A program made the translations under genes and the position numbers. Of a stretch of DNA of 64,000 bases, positions 50,008 to 59,700 are shown in pieces. The notes below the pieces were generated by a model. That model was not told where the DNA came from. It saw only the letters and a list, made by a program, of their open reading frames with translations, and ran no database searches. Each line of letters starts with the position of its first letter. Within the stretch, counting starts at the first letter, position 1. The DNA comes from Spirosoma fluviale (GTDB taxonomy: Bacteria > Bacteroidota > Bacteroidia > Cytophagales > Spirosomataceae): assembly GCF_900230225.1 (NCBI RefSeq), contig NZ_OCNH01000001.1:1-64000 (forward strand), read 5' to 3'.

Positions 50008-50670
50008 TTAAAAAACCTTAACCAGTTTTTCGAGCCGATCAACGGTCATGGTTGTAAAGTCCTGAGCCACATCATCCACAAAAGGCCAGAGTTCATCGGG
50101 CGATTGGGTCGTTGCCATACCCACCACGGTAGCACCGGCTGCTTTAGCGGCCTGAATACCCGTCATCGAATCCTCAAAAATAACGCTCTCCGTTGGCTCA
50201 ACGCCCAGCAGACTCATTGCTTTCTGATAAATCTCGGGGTCCGGTTTCGGATGGCTAACCATACTTTCGTTGAGCAATACATCAAAATACGTTCGAATCC
50301 CAAGCGCATCCATGATGAAATCCAGATTCTCGACCGGGGCCGATGTGGCTACAGCCGTAAGCACATTGGTTGCTTTTAATGCCTTTAGGAACGGAATAAG
50401 GCCGTCGATCGGTGTGATCTCATGCTGGTACGATTCCCGGAATAAAGCTTCCTTTTCGTGCGCCAGCCGTTTGGCTTCGTCGGTAGTAAGGTCTTGTCCG
50501 GCAAAAAGGTGTTTGAGTATATCGTCGTTATGTTTTCCCGAAACATACTGTACAAAGTCCTCATCACTCAATGTTTTACCGTAACGCTGGTAATAATCGC
50601 GCCAGGCAATGCGGTGATGCGGGTTTGTGTTGACAATAACCCCGTCCATGTCAAAAATTACAGCTTTCAT
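50008..50670 (-). CDS. HAD-family hydrolase, beta-phosphoglucomutase-like
   Basis: The 220-residue protein carries the HAD motif I FDMDGVIVNT (Asp7 nucleophile, Asp9 acid/base), motif II ATSAP, motif III KPDPEIYQKAM and motif IV VIFEDSMTGIQAAKAAG. The cap insertion near residues 15-85 and the segment VSGKHNDDILKHLF resemble the beta-phosphoglucomutase/sugar phosphatase subfamily. It is a cytosolic phosphatase or phosphomutase for a small sugar phosphate; the exact substrate is not given by the sequence. It follows mutS2 with an inverted repeat between. Confidence 0.92.
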   Translation of the reverse strand: MKAVIFDMDGVIVNTNPHHRIAWRDYYQRYGKTLSDEDFVQYVSGKHNDDILKHLFAGQDLTTDEAKRLAHEKEALFRESYQHEITPIDGLIPFLKALKATNVLTAVATSAPVENLDFIMDALGIRTYFDVLLNESMVSHPKPDPEIYQKAMSLLGVEPTESVIFEDSMTGIQAAKAAGATVVGMATTQSPDELWPFVDDVAQDFTTMTVDRLEKLVKVF

Positions 50671-50686
50671 ATTTTGCAGTTTATGA

Positions 50687-50770
50687 TTTACGGTATTCGG
50701 TATTCGGTTTATGGTTGGCTGACGCGAACACTCATTAAGCGTCAGCCAACCATAAACCGAATACCGTAAA
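50687..50770. terminator. Inverted repeat after mutS2
   Basis: The left arm (50687-50725, 39 bases) and right arm (50739-50770, 32 bases) are perfectly complementary except that the left arm has one extra TATTCGG heptamer. The tip stem is GGCTGACGC/GCGTCAGCC with a 13-base loop. It lies ten bases after the mutS2 stop codon in its transcription direction. Confidence 0.85.
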
Positions 50771-50779
50771 CCAAATCTC

Positions 50780-53212
50780 CTACTTCATCTTCACAATGGT
50801 AACCCCGGCACCGCCCCGGTCGGCGTGTTCGTCTTCCATCTTGCCTACCTGCTTGTAGCCGCGAAGGTGATTCCGGACGAGGGTGCGAAGAATACCGTCG
50901 CCTTTGCCGTGAACGATACGCAGTTCCGGATAGCCAAGCATCAGCGCATCATCGAAAAATCGATCCACTTCGCCAATGGCTTCTTCTCCGCGCTTCCCCC
51001 GAATGTCGAGGTTGAAGCTGAAGTTCTGCATCTTCTCGTTCATATCGATGCCCTGGCTCCGGGGTCGGTCGTCCCGGACTTCGGTAGCGGCTGCGAAGGT
51101 CTTCTTACTGACTTTTTCGAGCCGGTTCAGTTTGACGTTCGACTTCAGATCGCCAATGCGAATTTCGGCATCCTTCCCCCGAATGGCCAGCACTTCGCCA
51201 ATGGCCGCCGTGGATGCGGTGTTCTGTCCGATAATTCGCACATAGCTTCCTGCCGAAATCACGCCGTTGTCTTTCTCGAACTCGTCTTCGCGTTGTTTCG
51301 GGATGTCAACGGCAACAGGCTCGGGTTTGAGTTCTTTTTGCTCGAATCGTTCCAGCTCCTGCCGAACTTGTTTGGTCGGTTCTCGCTCCGCTTTATTTTC
51401 CTTAATCTCCCGTATTGTAGTTTCAATGCGCTGATTTGCCTCCTGAACCAGGGCCTTCGCTTTTTGCTTGGCCTCGTTAATGATCTGTTTCTGATCATTG
51501 TCCAAACGGCTTTTTAGTGCCGTATATTCGGCAAGTTGCTGGGCGAGTTTACGCTGGTTGATCCCAACTTCGATGTTCTTTTCGGAGAAAACGCGCTTTT
51601 CAATGTCCAGCTCTTTCAGTAGCTTCTCAAAATTTACCTGCTGTGTACCAAGTTTTTCTTTGGCTCGGTCAATGACACCTTTCGGCAGACCGATTTTCTG
51701 CGCGATCTCAAAGGCAAACGAGGAGCCCGGTCGGCCAATCTCCAGCTGATAAAGGGGTTCCAGATGCTCGCCGTCGAAACGCATGGCTCCGTTAATCAGG
51801 CCGGACGTTTTATCGGCCATCACTTTCAGGTTGGTATAGTGCGTATTCACGACACCATAGGCCCCCGATTTGTTGAGGTCTTCCAGAATAGATTCCGCAA
51901 TGGCACCGCCCAGACCCGGCTCCGTACCGGTTCCGAATTCGTCGATCAGGAAGAGTGTCCGCTTGTTGGCACCAATCAGGAACTGCTTCATCGCCGTGAG
52001 GTGCGACGAGTAGGTACTCAGGTCGTTTTCCAGCGATTGCTCGTCGCCGATGTCAATAAACAGATTTTGAAAAACACCCATTTCAGAATAGTCGGCCATG
52101 GGGACCAACAGGCCGCATTGGAGCATGTACTGAATGAGGCCAATGGTTTTCAGTGCCACAGATTTACCCCCGGCATTGGGTCCGGAAATAATGAGGATTC
52201 GGGCCTTTTCATCCAGCCGAGCGCCCAAGGGCACAACCGTTTTTCCTACTTTGGAAAACGACAAATGGAGCAGCGGGTGCCGGGCGTTGGTCCAGTTGAT
52301 GAACGGACGCTCGTGCAGCTTGGGCATTATCGCATCTAACTGAATCGCCAGTTTGGCCTTGGCCCGGATGAAGTCGATCTGCGCCAGGAAATTGACGGCC
52401 CTCTTTAACTCCTCCAGATGAGGTCTGATCTGATCAGTGAGGGCGAGCAGAATCCGGTAGATCTCGCGCCGTTCTTCGTACTCCAACTCACGAATCTCGT
52501 TGTTGGCATCGAATACTTCGGCCGGTTCCAGAAAAACGGTTTGTCCCGTTTGGGATTCATCATGGACAAATCCCTTGATTTTTCGTTTGTGCTCAGCCGC
52601 GATGGGAATCACCAACCGTCCTCCGCGTACTGTGAGGGAAAGCTCATCCGGAATCCATCCGTTTTGCCGGGCCTGCCGCAGAATGCTATCCAGTCGTTTA
52701 CGAAGGTTAGCCTGTTCGCCAATAATGCGCCGACGAATGCGGGATAACTCCGGCGACGCCGAATCGCGAATGTTGCCCCGGTCGTCGATCACCCGTTCGA
52801 GGGCATCCGTCAACTTCTTATCCACGCCAACCGGACCCGCCAGTTCGCGTAAAAACGGGAAATTGTTGTCTTCTTCCCGTTTGGACAAAAAGCGCAGACA
52901 GTCCTGGATGGTTCGCAGGGCGAGTTTCAGGTCGAAGAATTCAGCTTCCGTCAACGCAAGTCCTTCCACGCGCGCCCGGTTTAGATGAGGGCGAACGTCA
53001 ATGTAGTTGCTCGTCGGGAAGTCGGGTTCGTACTGAACAATCTGTTTAAATTCTGTGGTTTGGCGGAGAAGTTTGTCAATGAGCTGAACGTTATCCGTAA
53101 ATCGAATTTTCTCGACATAGTCCTGCCCCAGTGGACTGACACAGGCCTCTTTTAGGCGTTCGCGGATAGTGCTGAAACCTAATTTATGTTCTAAGGTATT
53201 GGGATAAAGCAT
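50780..53212 (-). CDS. mutS2: MutS2 (recombination-limiting MutS paralogue)
   Basis: The 810-residue protein is a full-length MutS2, lacking the mismatch-recognition domain of MutS. Its N-terminal core and clamp helices are followed by the ABC-type ATPase: Walker A GPNAGGKS at residues 344-351, Walker B LFLIDEFGTGTEP, and the VVNTHYTNLKV switch. A long coiled-coil linker follows, then a C-terminal Smr endonuclease domain (LDIRGKRGEEAIGEVDRF, RIVHGKGDGILRTLVRNHL). In other bacteria MutS2 suppresses recombination or acts on collided ribosomes. It is transcribed alone, with an inverted repeat at its 3' end. Confidence 0.96.
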   Translation of the reverse strand: MLYPNTLEHKLGFSTIRERLKEACVSPLGQDYVEKIRFTDNVQLIDKLLRQTTEFKQIVQYEPDFPTSNYIDVRPHLNRARVEGLALTEAEFFDLKLALRTIQDCLRFLSKREEDNNFPFLRELAGPVGVDKKLTDALERVIDDRGNIRDSASPELSRIRRRIIGEQANLRKRLDSILRQARQNGWIPDELSLTVRGGRLVIPIAAEHKRKIKGFVHDESQTGQTVFLEPAEVFDANNEIRELEYEERREIYRILLALTDQIRPHLEELKRAVNFLAQIDFIRAKAKLAIQLDAIMPKLHERPFINWTNARHPLLHLSFSKVGKTVVPLGARLDEKARILIISGPNAGGKSVALKTIGLIQYMLQCGLLVPMADYSEMGVFQNLFIDIGDEQSLENDLSTYSSHLTAMKQFLIGANKRTLFLIDEFGTGTEPGLGGAIAESILEDLNKSGAYGVVNTHYTNLKVMADKTSGLINGAMRFDGEHLEPLYQLEIGRPGSSFAFEIAQKIGLPKGVIDRAKEKLGTQQVNFEKLLKELDIEKRVFSEKNIEVGINQRKLAQQLAEYTALKSRLDNDQKQIINEAKQKAKALVQEANQRIETTIREIKENKAEREPTKQVRQELERFEQKELKPEPVAVDIPKQREDEFEKDNGVISAGSYVRIIGQNTASTAAIGEVLAIRGKDAEIRIGDLKSNVKLNRLEKVSKKTFAAATEVRDDRPRSQGIDMNEKMQNFSFNLDIRGKRGEEAIGEVDRFFDDALMLGYPELRIVHGKGDGILRTLVRNHLRGYKQVGKMEDEHADRGGAGVTIVKMK

Positions 53213-53335
53213 TCTATAGCGCCATCGCTGCCTTATCGGCTGATGGAAAAAATAAGCTAAAAAAGTGATTGATGCCCACCCAATTGGGATGGTGCTATAT
53301 GAATAACAGTAAGGGAGGACAGTGGGTTCTTTTTG

Positions 53336-54541
53336 TCAATGCAGATGTTCCAGTCGTTCGAGCATTTCAAGGCAGGAACGGCTATTGTGATACGGACATT
53401 TCCACATACTGATTTTATCGTTTCCCAGTATTTTATGATCACCGCTGACGCCCAGATACCACTCTCCGTTTTTGACATCGAGCAAATACTTCTTTATGAA
53501 CTCCCAGCTTTTGACCGATTTATCCAGAAACTGCTTCTCATGCGTGAGTTGGTAGGCGTTCATAAACCCGACCATGGCTTCGGCCAACACCCACCACGAG
53601 CGTTCTTTGTTGAGGTGGCCGTCGGGCTCAAGTTCATAGTTCATACCGCCATCCGTTGGGTCGAAACCGGTGGACGCTGCCCGCGCCATTTTTACGCCGA
53701 TGTGCTGAAATGCTTTCTTTAGCGGCTTATCGGACGGATTTTTGGCGGCCAGTAAGTCGGCCGCTTCGGGAAGTAGCCACGAGGCTTCAATGTCATGACC
53801 GTAGGAAACAGCCGTTCGCCGGACTTTCCAGTTCATATCCATGAATAGATTCATCCGGTAAGTTGTCGGGTCGATGATATGAATCTGGAACATGTGCAGC
53901 ATACCGCGCATTTGTTCGGCTACGGATTTATCAGGCCAGACATGATACAAACACGTAAACGATTCCAGGATGTGGAGATGCGTGTTCATCGTCTTTATCT
54001 CCTGATTATCGTATTTGCTGATAATATAGTCCTTGGCCGGTGACCAGTCGCGGGCGCGGGCTTCCACAAATCCGCCCTTCTTTGGGTCGTATGCGTGCTT
54101 CACCATGTTTTGAAACACGTCTTTTGCCAGAGCGAGGGCGGGTGCCGATTTAGTCGCCCGAACGTACTCACTTAGTCCATACAGCGTAAAGGCTTGCCCG
54201 TAAAGGTGTTTAAGTGTGTTTTTGGGCTGACCGGTGGCATCCACCGACCAATAGATTCCGCCGTACTGTGGGTCAACAAAGTATTTCTGAATGTATTGAA
54301 AAGCCTGATCGGCAATGGAGCGATACTCCTCATGCTGTGTGTGCCGGAGGGCGGCCGAGAAGGTCCACAGGATGCGGGCGTTCAGGACAATGCCTTTTTC
54401 GGCTTTGGGATCGGGCTGGTTTTGGTAGTTGACCCGGCCATAAAAACCGCCATGCTCAGGATCGGGAGCGTAGCGACTCCAGTAAGCAAGTATGTCTTTA
54501 TGTTCCTGCCGCAATTCGGCGCGAAGTTGCTTTACGTCCAT
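53336..54541 (-). CDS. AGE-family epimerase (cellobiose/mannose 2-epimerase-like)
   Basis: The start MDVKQLRAEL at 54541 is preferred to the ATG three codons upstream. The 401-residue protein is an (alpha/alpha)6-barrel of the N-acylglucosamine 2-epimerase family, with GGFYGRVNYQNQPDP, GIVLNARILWTFSAALRHTQ, FQYIQKYFVDPQYGGIYWSVDATGQP, THLHILESFTCLY, AVSYGHDIEASWLLPEAA and a final CPYHNSRSCLEM containing His. The RNxxxLW and H-x-IEAxWL patterns fit cellobiose 2-epimerase-type enzymes, which interconvert glucose- and mannose-ended sugars. No signal peptide is present, so it is cytosolic. It lies near SusCD systems, consistent with sugar metabolism, but a direct link is not shown. Confidence 0.9.
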   Translation of the reverse strand: MDVKQLRAELRQEHKDILAYWSRYAPDPEHGGFYGRVNYQNQPDPKAEKGIVLNARILWTFSAALRHTQHEEYRSIADQAFQYIQKYFVDPQYGGIYWSVDATGQPKNTLKHLYGQAFTLYGLSEYVRATKSAPALALAKDVFQNMVKHAYDPKKGGFVEARARDWSPAKDYIISKYDNQEIKTMNTHLHILESFTCLYHVWPDKSVAEQMRGMLHMFQIHIIDPTTYRMNLFMDMNWKVRRTAVSYGHDIEASWLLPEAADLLAAKNPSDKPLKKAFQHIGVKMARAASTGFDPTDGGMNYELEPDGHLNKERSWWVLAEAMVGFMNAYQLTHEKQFLDKSVKSWEFIKKYLLDVKNGEWYLGVSGDHKILGNDKISMWKCPYHNSRSCLEMLERLEHLH

Positions 54542-54548
54542 GGGTGTC

Positions 54549-54622
54549 AATTATGAATGAAGAGTGATGAATGATGCGTATAGGGTTGTCGACAGGTTAT
54601 TCATCATTCTTCATTCATAATT
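54549..54622. terminator. Inverted repeat after the small protein gene
   Basis: Arms of 24 bases (54549-54572 and 54599-54622) match with one mismatch. It lies ten bases after the small gene's stop codon and just before the AGE start, so it would terminate the small gene's transcript. Confidence 0.75.
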
Positions 54623-54631
54623 CATTACACC

Positions 54632-54892
54632 CTATTTTCTACTGCCATTCCGGCTGCTGCTATGACCCGAGTGCCCGTGGCCTCCGCGTTCATCGGCAAG
54701 CTCGTTTACGCTTTTTGCTTCGATGTCATGGTTTTCTTCTTCACCCTGTACACTCTTGTCCGAATCAGTCATCGTTCGCTCCGCATTCGGACGATCTTTA
54801 CCCGTATCATGCGCTTCATAATTTCGGGTTCGATGGCTGTTTGCCTGTTTGTCGTTCGAACCGGGCTGGTCTGTGGTTTTGTTATTTGCCAT
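54632..54892 (-). CDS. Small hydrophilic protein linked to the SusCD cassette
   Basis: The 86-residue product (MANNKTTDQPGSNDKQANSH onward) is highly charged and likely disordered, with a C-terminal Gly/His/Ser tail (GGHGHSGHSSSRNGSRK). No family was recognised. It is supported as a real gene because a clearly homologous but decayed copy lies at 60471-60721, in the same place downstream of the second SusD gene and at nearly the same distance (127 and 122 bases). Its position suggests it is part of the duplicated cassette, perhaps a stress or accessory protein; its function is unknown. Confidence 0.7.
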   Translation of the reverse strand: MANNKTTDQPGSNDKQANSHRTRNYEAHDTGKDRPNAERTMTDSDKSVQGEEENHDIEAKSVNELADERGGHGHSGHSSSRNGSRK

Positions 54893-54951
54893 GATAAATG
54901 TCTATTTATTAAGTAGGCTTTTAACAATTGAGCGGAAAAAATGTTTAACGC

Positions 54952-54988
54952 AAAAAAGCCTGATCTGCATAGCAGATCAGGCTTTTTT
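54952..54988 (-). terminator. Intrinsic terminator after susD copy 1
   Basis: Perfect 17-bp arms (54952-54968 and 54972-54988) around a 3-base loop, with T/A runs at both ends so it can act in either direction. It lies between the first SusD gene and the small gene. Confidence 0.92.
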
Positions 54989-55018
54989 ATATTGGAATTG
55001 GCTAAGTAAGCGATTGGC

Positions 55019-56767
55019 TTAGTAGCCGGGGTTCTGCTTCAGAATATCTTTGCCCTGGATATCGATTTGTGCCTGTGGAATTGGCAGATACTCATCTTGT
55101 CCGGCGGTAAAGACTGCTCCGCCCAGGGCTGTTGGAAGCCTTGCCGACGCGCCTTCATACTGAAGGTATGCGTTAAGCACAGGAGCAGCAACACCCCAGC
55201 GTACGAGGTCGAAGAAACGGTGTCCTTCGTCGCCCAGCTCTAAACGACGCTCGAATCGAAGCGCAGTTGTAGCGGATGCTTTCGAACCAAACACCGAGGC
55301 TGGATACTCCGAAATCACGTACTTAGCGGCTGGTGTTCCATCAGCCCGCTTTACATAACCATCCGGATTAGCAGCCCGTTTACGTACCATGTTTACGTAG
55401 TCGCGTGCTTTCGCTAACGAACCCACCTCAATTTCAGCTTCAGCAGCCATTAGCAGTACGTCAGCAAAACGAATAAGAGGGAAATTAAGCGCAGTATAAC
55501 CTGGTGTCCACGAACTATTGTCTTGTAGCGAACCACGATCTGACTTATAGTAGGTAAACTTTTTAGGCGAGTAAGGGCCACCGCTGGTTTGCAGACGAAT
55601 CCAGTCAGCACCTGGGTGATCCTGCCAGTCGAGGTATGGGATACCGCGCCGACCTACCGTATGGTCAAGCCGGGGATCGAGGTTACCTTGGTCGAGCGTG
55701 AATGGATCTTTACTCAAGATATTCATATCGTTTTTCACCTGGTTAGCACCGGTGTTATACGAGTTATCGAGTAAAGGTAGTCCATTGGCATCGGTGCGGA
55801 ACGAGTTTACATACTCGAAGCTTGGCTGGTTGAAGCCACAGCAGTTTCCTGGGCCGTTCGGTCCGGTGTTGTATGGGTAGTTCAGATCGAACTCCGGGTT
55901 AGCATTATTGACACTACCGGTATTTGCAGCAGCCTGAATAGCGAACACCGATTCTTCGTTGTTGTCATTCGTGGCCTTATACAGGTCAGCAAACTTGGCT
56001 ACCAGACCATATTTTTTGCCGTTGGACGTTTTGCCATTGGCAATAACAAGGTCGAGCAAGGTTTTGGCTTCTGTAAATTTTTTCTGATACAGATACGTTT
56101 TGGCCAATTGTGCGGCAGCAGCCCATTTATTTACCCGTCCCACCGCCGATTGTGTTTCGGGGAGGTTTTCATAGGCAAATTTAATGTCGGCTTCAATTTT
56201 GGGCCATAGGTCCGTGTTGTTCGCCACTTTCTCGATACCCGATCCATAGTCTACCGTCTCGTCAATATACGGAGCCATGTTGTAGAGCCGCTTCAGATCG
56301 AAGTAGTAGAGGCCACGCAGAAACTTCGTTTCGGCAGTAATACGGATTTTGTCGGCAGCTGATACATCAGAACCAGCCGTAGCTAAAAGCCGTAGGGTTG
56401 TATTTGCGCGAGAAATACCTTCATACTTCCGGGCCCATGTACCGGCAACGTCACCCGTTGGGATCGTCTCGAAGCGTTGGATGGGTACGAAGTTCGTACC
56501 GTCACCAAAGTCGGTGCCTTTGTTGGCATCGCCACCGCGCATGCCACCCCATACCCAGTTGGCAAAAGAGGCATTGCGGTCTCCCCGGCCATTGAGTAGT
56601 GAGTAAACGGAAACCAGCGAACCTTCAATGGCTGCTTTGGTATTAAGCTGGGCAACACTCAATTGCCCCGTTACGGGTACCTCCAGAAAGGTATCCTTAC
56701 AGGCAACTCCCACCAGCGATATCGCTGCGGTAGAGCCAAGAATGAGAATTTGTTTTTTAAGATTCAT
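55019..56767 (-). CDS. SusD/RagB-family outer-membrane lipoprotein, copy 1
   Basis: The 582-residue protein starts MNLKKQILILGSTAAISLVGVAC with lipobox cysteine Cys23, so it is a surface lipoprotein. It has the SusD fold: N-terminal TPR-like helices (SLVSVYSLLNGRGDRN, FLRGLYYFDLKRLYNM, WAAAAQLAKTYLYQKKFTEAK) and the C-terminal half with PLIRFADVLLMAAEAEIEVGSL, ALRFERRLELGDEGHRFFDLVRWG and QAQIDIQGKDILKQNPGY. SusD caps the SusC channel and binds the glycan or other ligand. It is 13 bases after its SusC gene and shares high similarity and identical length with copy 2 (60844-62592). Confidence 0.95.
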   Translation of the reverse strand: MNLKKQILILGSTAAISLVGVACKDTFLEVPVTGQLSVAQLNTKAAIEGSLVSVYSLLNGRGDRNASFANWVWGGMRGGDANKGTDFGDGTNFVPIQRFETIPTGDVAGTWARKYEGISRANTTLRLLATAGSDVSAADKIRITAETKFLRGLYYFDLKRLYNMAPYIDETVDYGSGIEKVANNTDLWPKIEADIKFAYENLPETQSAVGRVNKWAAAAQLAKTYLYQKKFTEAKTLLDLVIANGKTSNGKKYGLVAKFADLYKATNDNNEESVFAIQAAANTGSVNNANPEFDLNYPYNTGPNGPGNCCGFNQPSFEYVNSFRTDANGLPLLDNSYNTGANQVKNDMNILSKDPFTLDQGNLDPRLDHTVGRRGIPYLDWQDHPGADWIRLQTSGGPYSPKKFTYYKSDRGSLQDNSSWTPGYTALNFPLIRFADVLLMAAEAEIEVGSLAKARDYVNMVRKRAANPDGYVKRADGTPAAKYVISEYPASVFGSKASATTALRFERRLELGDEGHRFFDLVRWGVAAPVLNAYLQYEGASARLPTALGGAVFTAGQDEYLPIPQAQIDIQGKDILKQNPGY

Positions 56768-56780
56768 TTGATGTTTTTGA

Positions 56781-59700
56781 TTAGAAGCCAATGCTCAAAC
56801 CGCCCGTGAACTGTCGTGTCAAAGGATAGTTTCCTACATCGATACCGAAGTTCGTATCGGCGTTACCACCTACACCTGGATCGATGCCCGAGTATTTCGT
56901 GATCGTGATCAAGTTGTTGGTTGAAGCAAATACCCGCACACGCTGTAGCTTCAGGCGATTCAGAATCGAAGCCGGGAAATTATACCCGACAGAGAAGTTC
57001 TGTAACCGGAAGTACGAACCATCTTCTACGTAGTAGGAGTTCGACTGGCCATTGGTGCTAAAGTTAGCTGCCGACTCGAAAATGGGTACAGTTGCGTTTG
57101 GATTGGGGTTGGTTGGCAACCACGAATCTTTCACGCGGGCACTGATGGCCGCACCAGCAAACGATGGGTAGAAATCGGTGAACCACTTCGAGACGTTGAA
57201 GATTTTGTTGCCAATCGAGGTATAGGCATAGGTTTCAACATCGAAGCCCTTGTAGGTAAACCGTAGGTTAAGACCACCCGTGAATTTTGGAACAGGGCTA
57301 CCTAAGTACGTCCGGTCATCGGCATCAATTTTACCATCGCCATTGAGATCGGCAAAACGGAAACGGCCTGGAGCGGCTCCGTCCTGTTTGGGTGCAGCGG
57401 CAACTTCCTCTTTACTCTGGAAGAGACCCATAGTCTGGTACCCGTAGAAGGACGAGATGGAGTAATTCAACTGATTCCGGATAGGGTTGATACCCCGGAA
57501 GCCTGGATTTACAGTCGTCAGATAAGTCAGACCAGGAGCCAGATAGACAATCTTGTTATCTAAAACACTGGCCGTTACGTTGACTTCATAGCCTACTTCA
57601 CCGCCAATCTTTCCTCGGTTAATTACCTGAAGGTCAATTCCTTTGTTTCTCATTTCCCCAATGTTTACCGATGGGGCAGCCGCGTAGTTACCAATTACGT
57701 CAGGAATTGGCACAGGAAAGAGCAAGTCTTTCGTATCTTTTTGCCAAAGGTCTAAAACTACATCTAACTTACCGTTGAAGAACGTACCATCTAAGCCAAT
57801 GTTTTTCGTGATGGAGCTTTCCCATTTAGCGGATGGGTTACCAATACGTGACCGGTAATAGCCATCCAGCGTACTGGAGTTGCTACCGTTGATGTCGTAG
57901 GCTGAGTTACCCAGATTGGCTGTATACAGGTTAAACTGGTTGTTGGGATCTACGTTGTTTGAGTTACCCATGATACCATAACCACCCCGGATTTTCAGAT
58001 CGCTAACCCAAGGTAGGTTTTTCATGAACTCTTCAGACGAGATACGCCAGGCTGCCGAACCAGCCGGGAACACACCATAACGGTTTTGTGCGCCAAAGCG
58101 GCTCGAACCATCTCGTCGAACAAGACCCGTTACAATATACTTGTCATTGAACGAGTAGTTTACCCGGCTAAAGAGGGAGTAGAAATTAACGCCCAGACCA
58201 TAACCGCTACCTACTGTACGGCCCGTTGAAGATACCGTGTTCAGCGTGATAAAGTTAGGGTCGAACGAAAATGGATTTTGTCCGTTACCAGAAATGTTAC
58301 GACCTATGCCCGTGTTAAGAGCTTCCTGACCGACTAATACATCGAGTTTATGCAAACCAAACTGATGCTTGTAGTTGGCGGTATTGGTAAACACGTATGA
58401 GTAACCGTAGCTGGCGTTCTCATTGTAACTTGTGGCAGAGTTATTTTCTGAGTTCTCGTACTGGATACGGCCATAGCCCACACCATAGTTGTTGTTGATC
58501 TGACCACCAAGGCTAGTGCGCAACGTTAACCCATCAATCGGCTCATATTCGGCATAGACGTTACCAAAGCCATTGATGCTGAAGTTATTGTTGTTAGCCT
58601 GTCCCTGACGGCTGGCTACCGGGTTACGAGGGTTGTTAAAGCCCTTTGCAGCAGTACCGGCATATCCACCAAATTCGTCGTAGATGGGAATGATGGAAGG
58701 CATACGATAGGCTAAGTTGAAGTCATTTTCGTCAGCAGCAACCCCCTGACCACCAGCAGCTCCACCCTGACCCCGAATGGAGAGATAGGTAAACTGAAGA
58801 TTTTCACCAATACGAACACGCTTCGAGAGGTTAAACTCGCTGTTAGCCCGGAAGGTGTATCGCTTAAAGTCATTCTCAAGCATAATACCCTGTTGGGTTT
58901 GCGCGCTCATACCAATGTAAAAACGGCTGTTCTCGCTGCCACCTGAAAAACCCAGTGCATGGCGCTGAAGGGCAGCCTGACGTGTGATGGCTTTAAACCA
59001 GTCGGTGCCTTCTTTGTTCGCGCGTACTACTTGGTAGATAGCACCTGCTGTAGGGTCAACATTATATTTGAGTCTTTGAGCCGCCAGATCAACGGTACCG
59101 ACAACACCTGCCTGGCCTCCAACATTGATATAATCGGGAATGACCGGGGTGCTGCCTGAGCCAAACTGCGGGTGGCTATAAATAGGCGCAGTGCCGTTTT
59201 GGAACGCGGTGTTCCGGTACTGTTGCCAGGTCCAGTCAGCGAACTCTTGTGGGTTCAGGTTGTTGGGGCCTTTGCCAGGATCCGTTACACCATACTGGCC
59301 ATCGTAGCTGATGCTTAGTCGTTTAGCCGTTTTCGACCCTTTTTTCGTGGTGTAAACAATTACACCGTTGGCAGCACGCGCTCCATAAATAGAAGCCGAA
59401 GCCGCATCCTTCAGTACCGTTGTGGTCTCAATGTCGTCAGGAGCCAAAAAGTTAGTAGAGCCAACGGGTACGCCATCAACTACATACAAAGGCTCGTTAC
59501 CACCAAAGGCACCAAATCCACGAATCCGCACCTGGCTGGCAGTACCAGGCTGTCCGTTTGTAATAACCGTTAAACCCGAAACACGGCCCTGCAGCTGTTG
59601 TTCAACGTTACCTGAGGGTACAGCTGTCAGTGCACGTGCCTTCACCGTCGCAACGGCACCGGTATTATCACGCTTATTATCCGTAGTATAACCCGTCACG

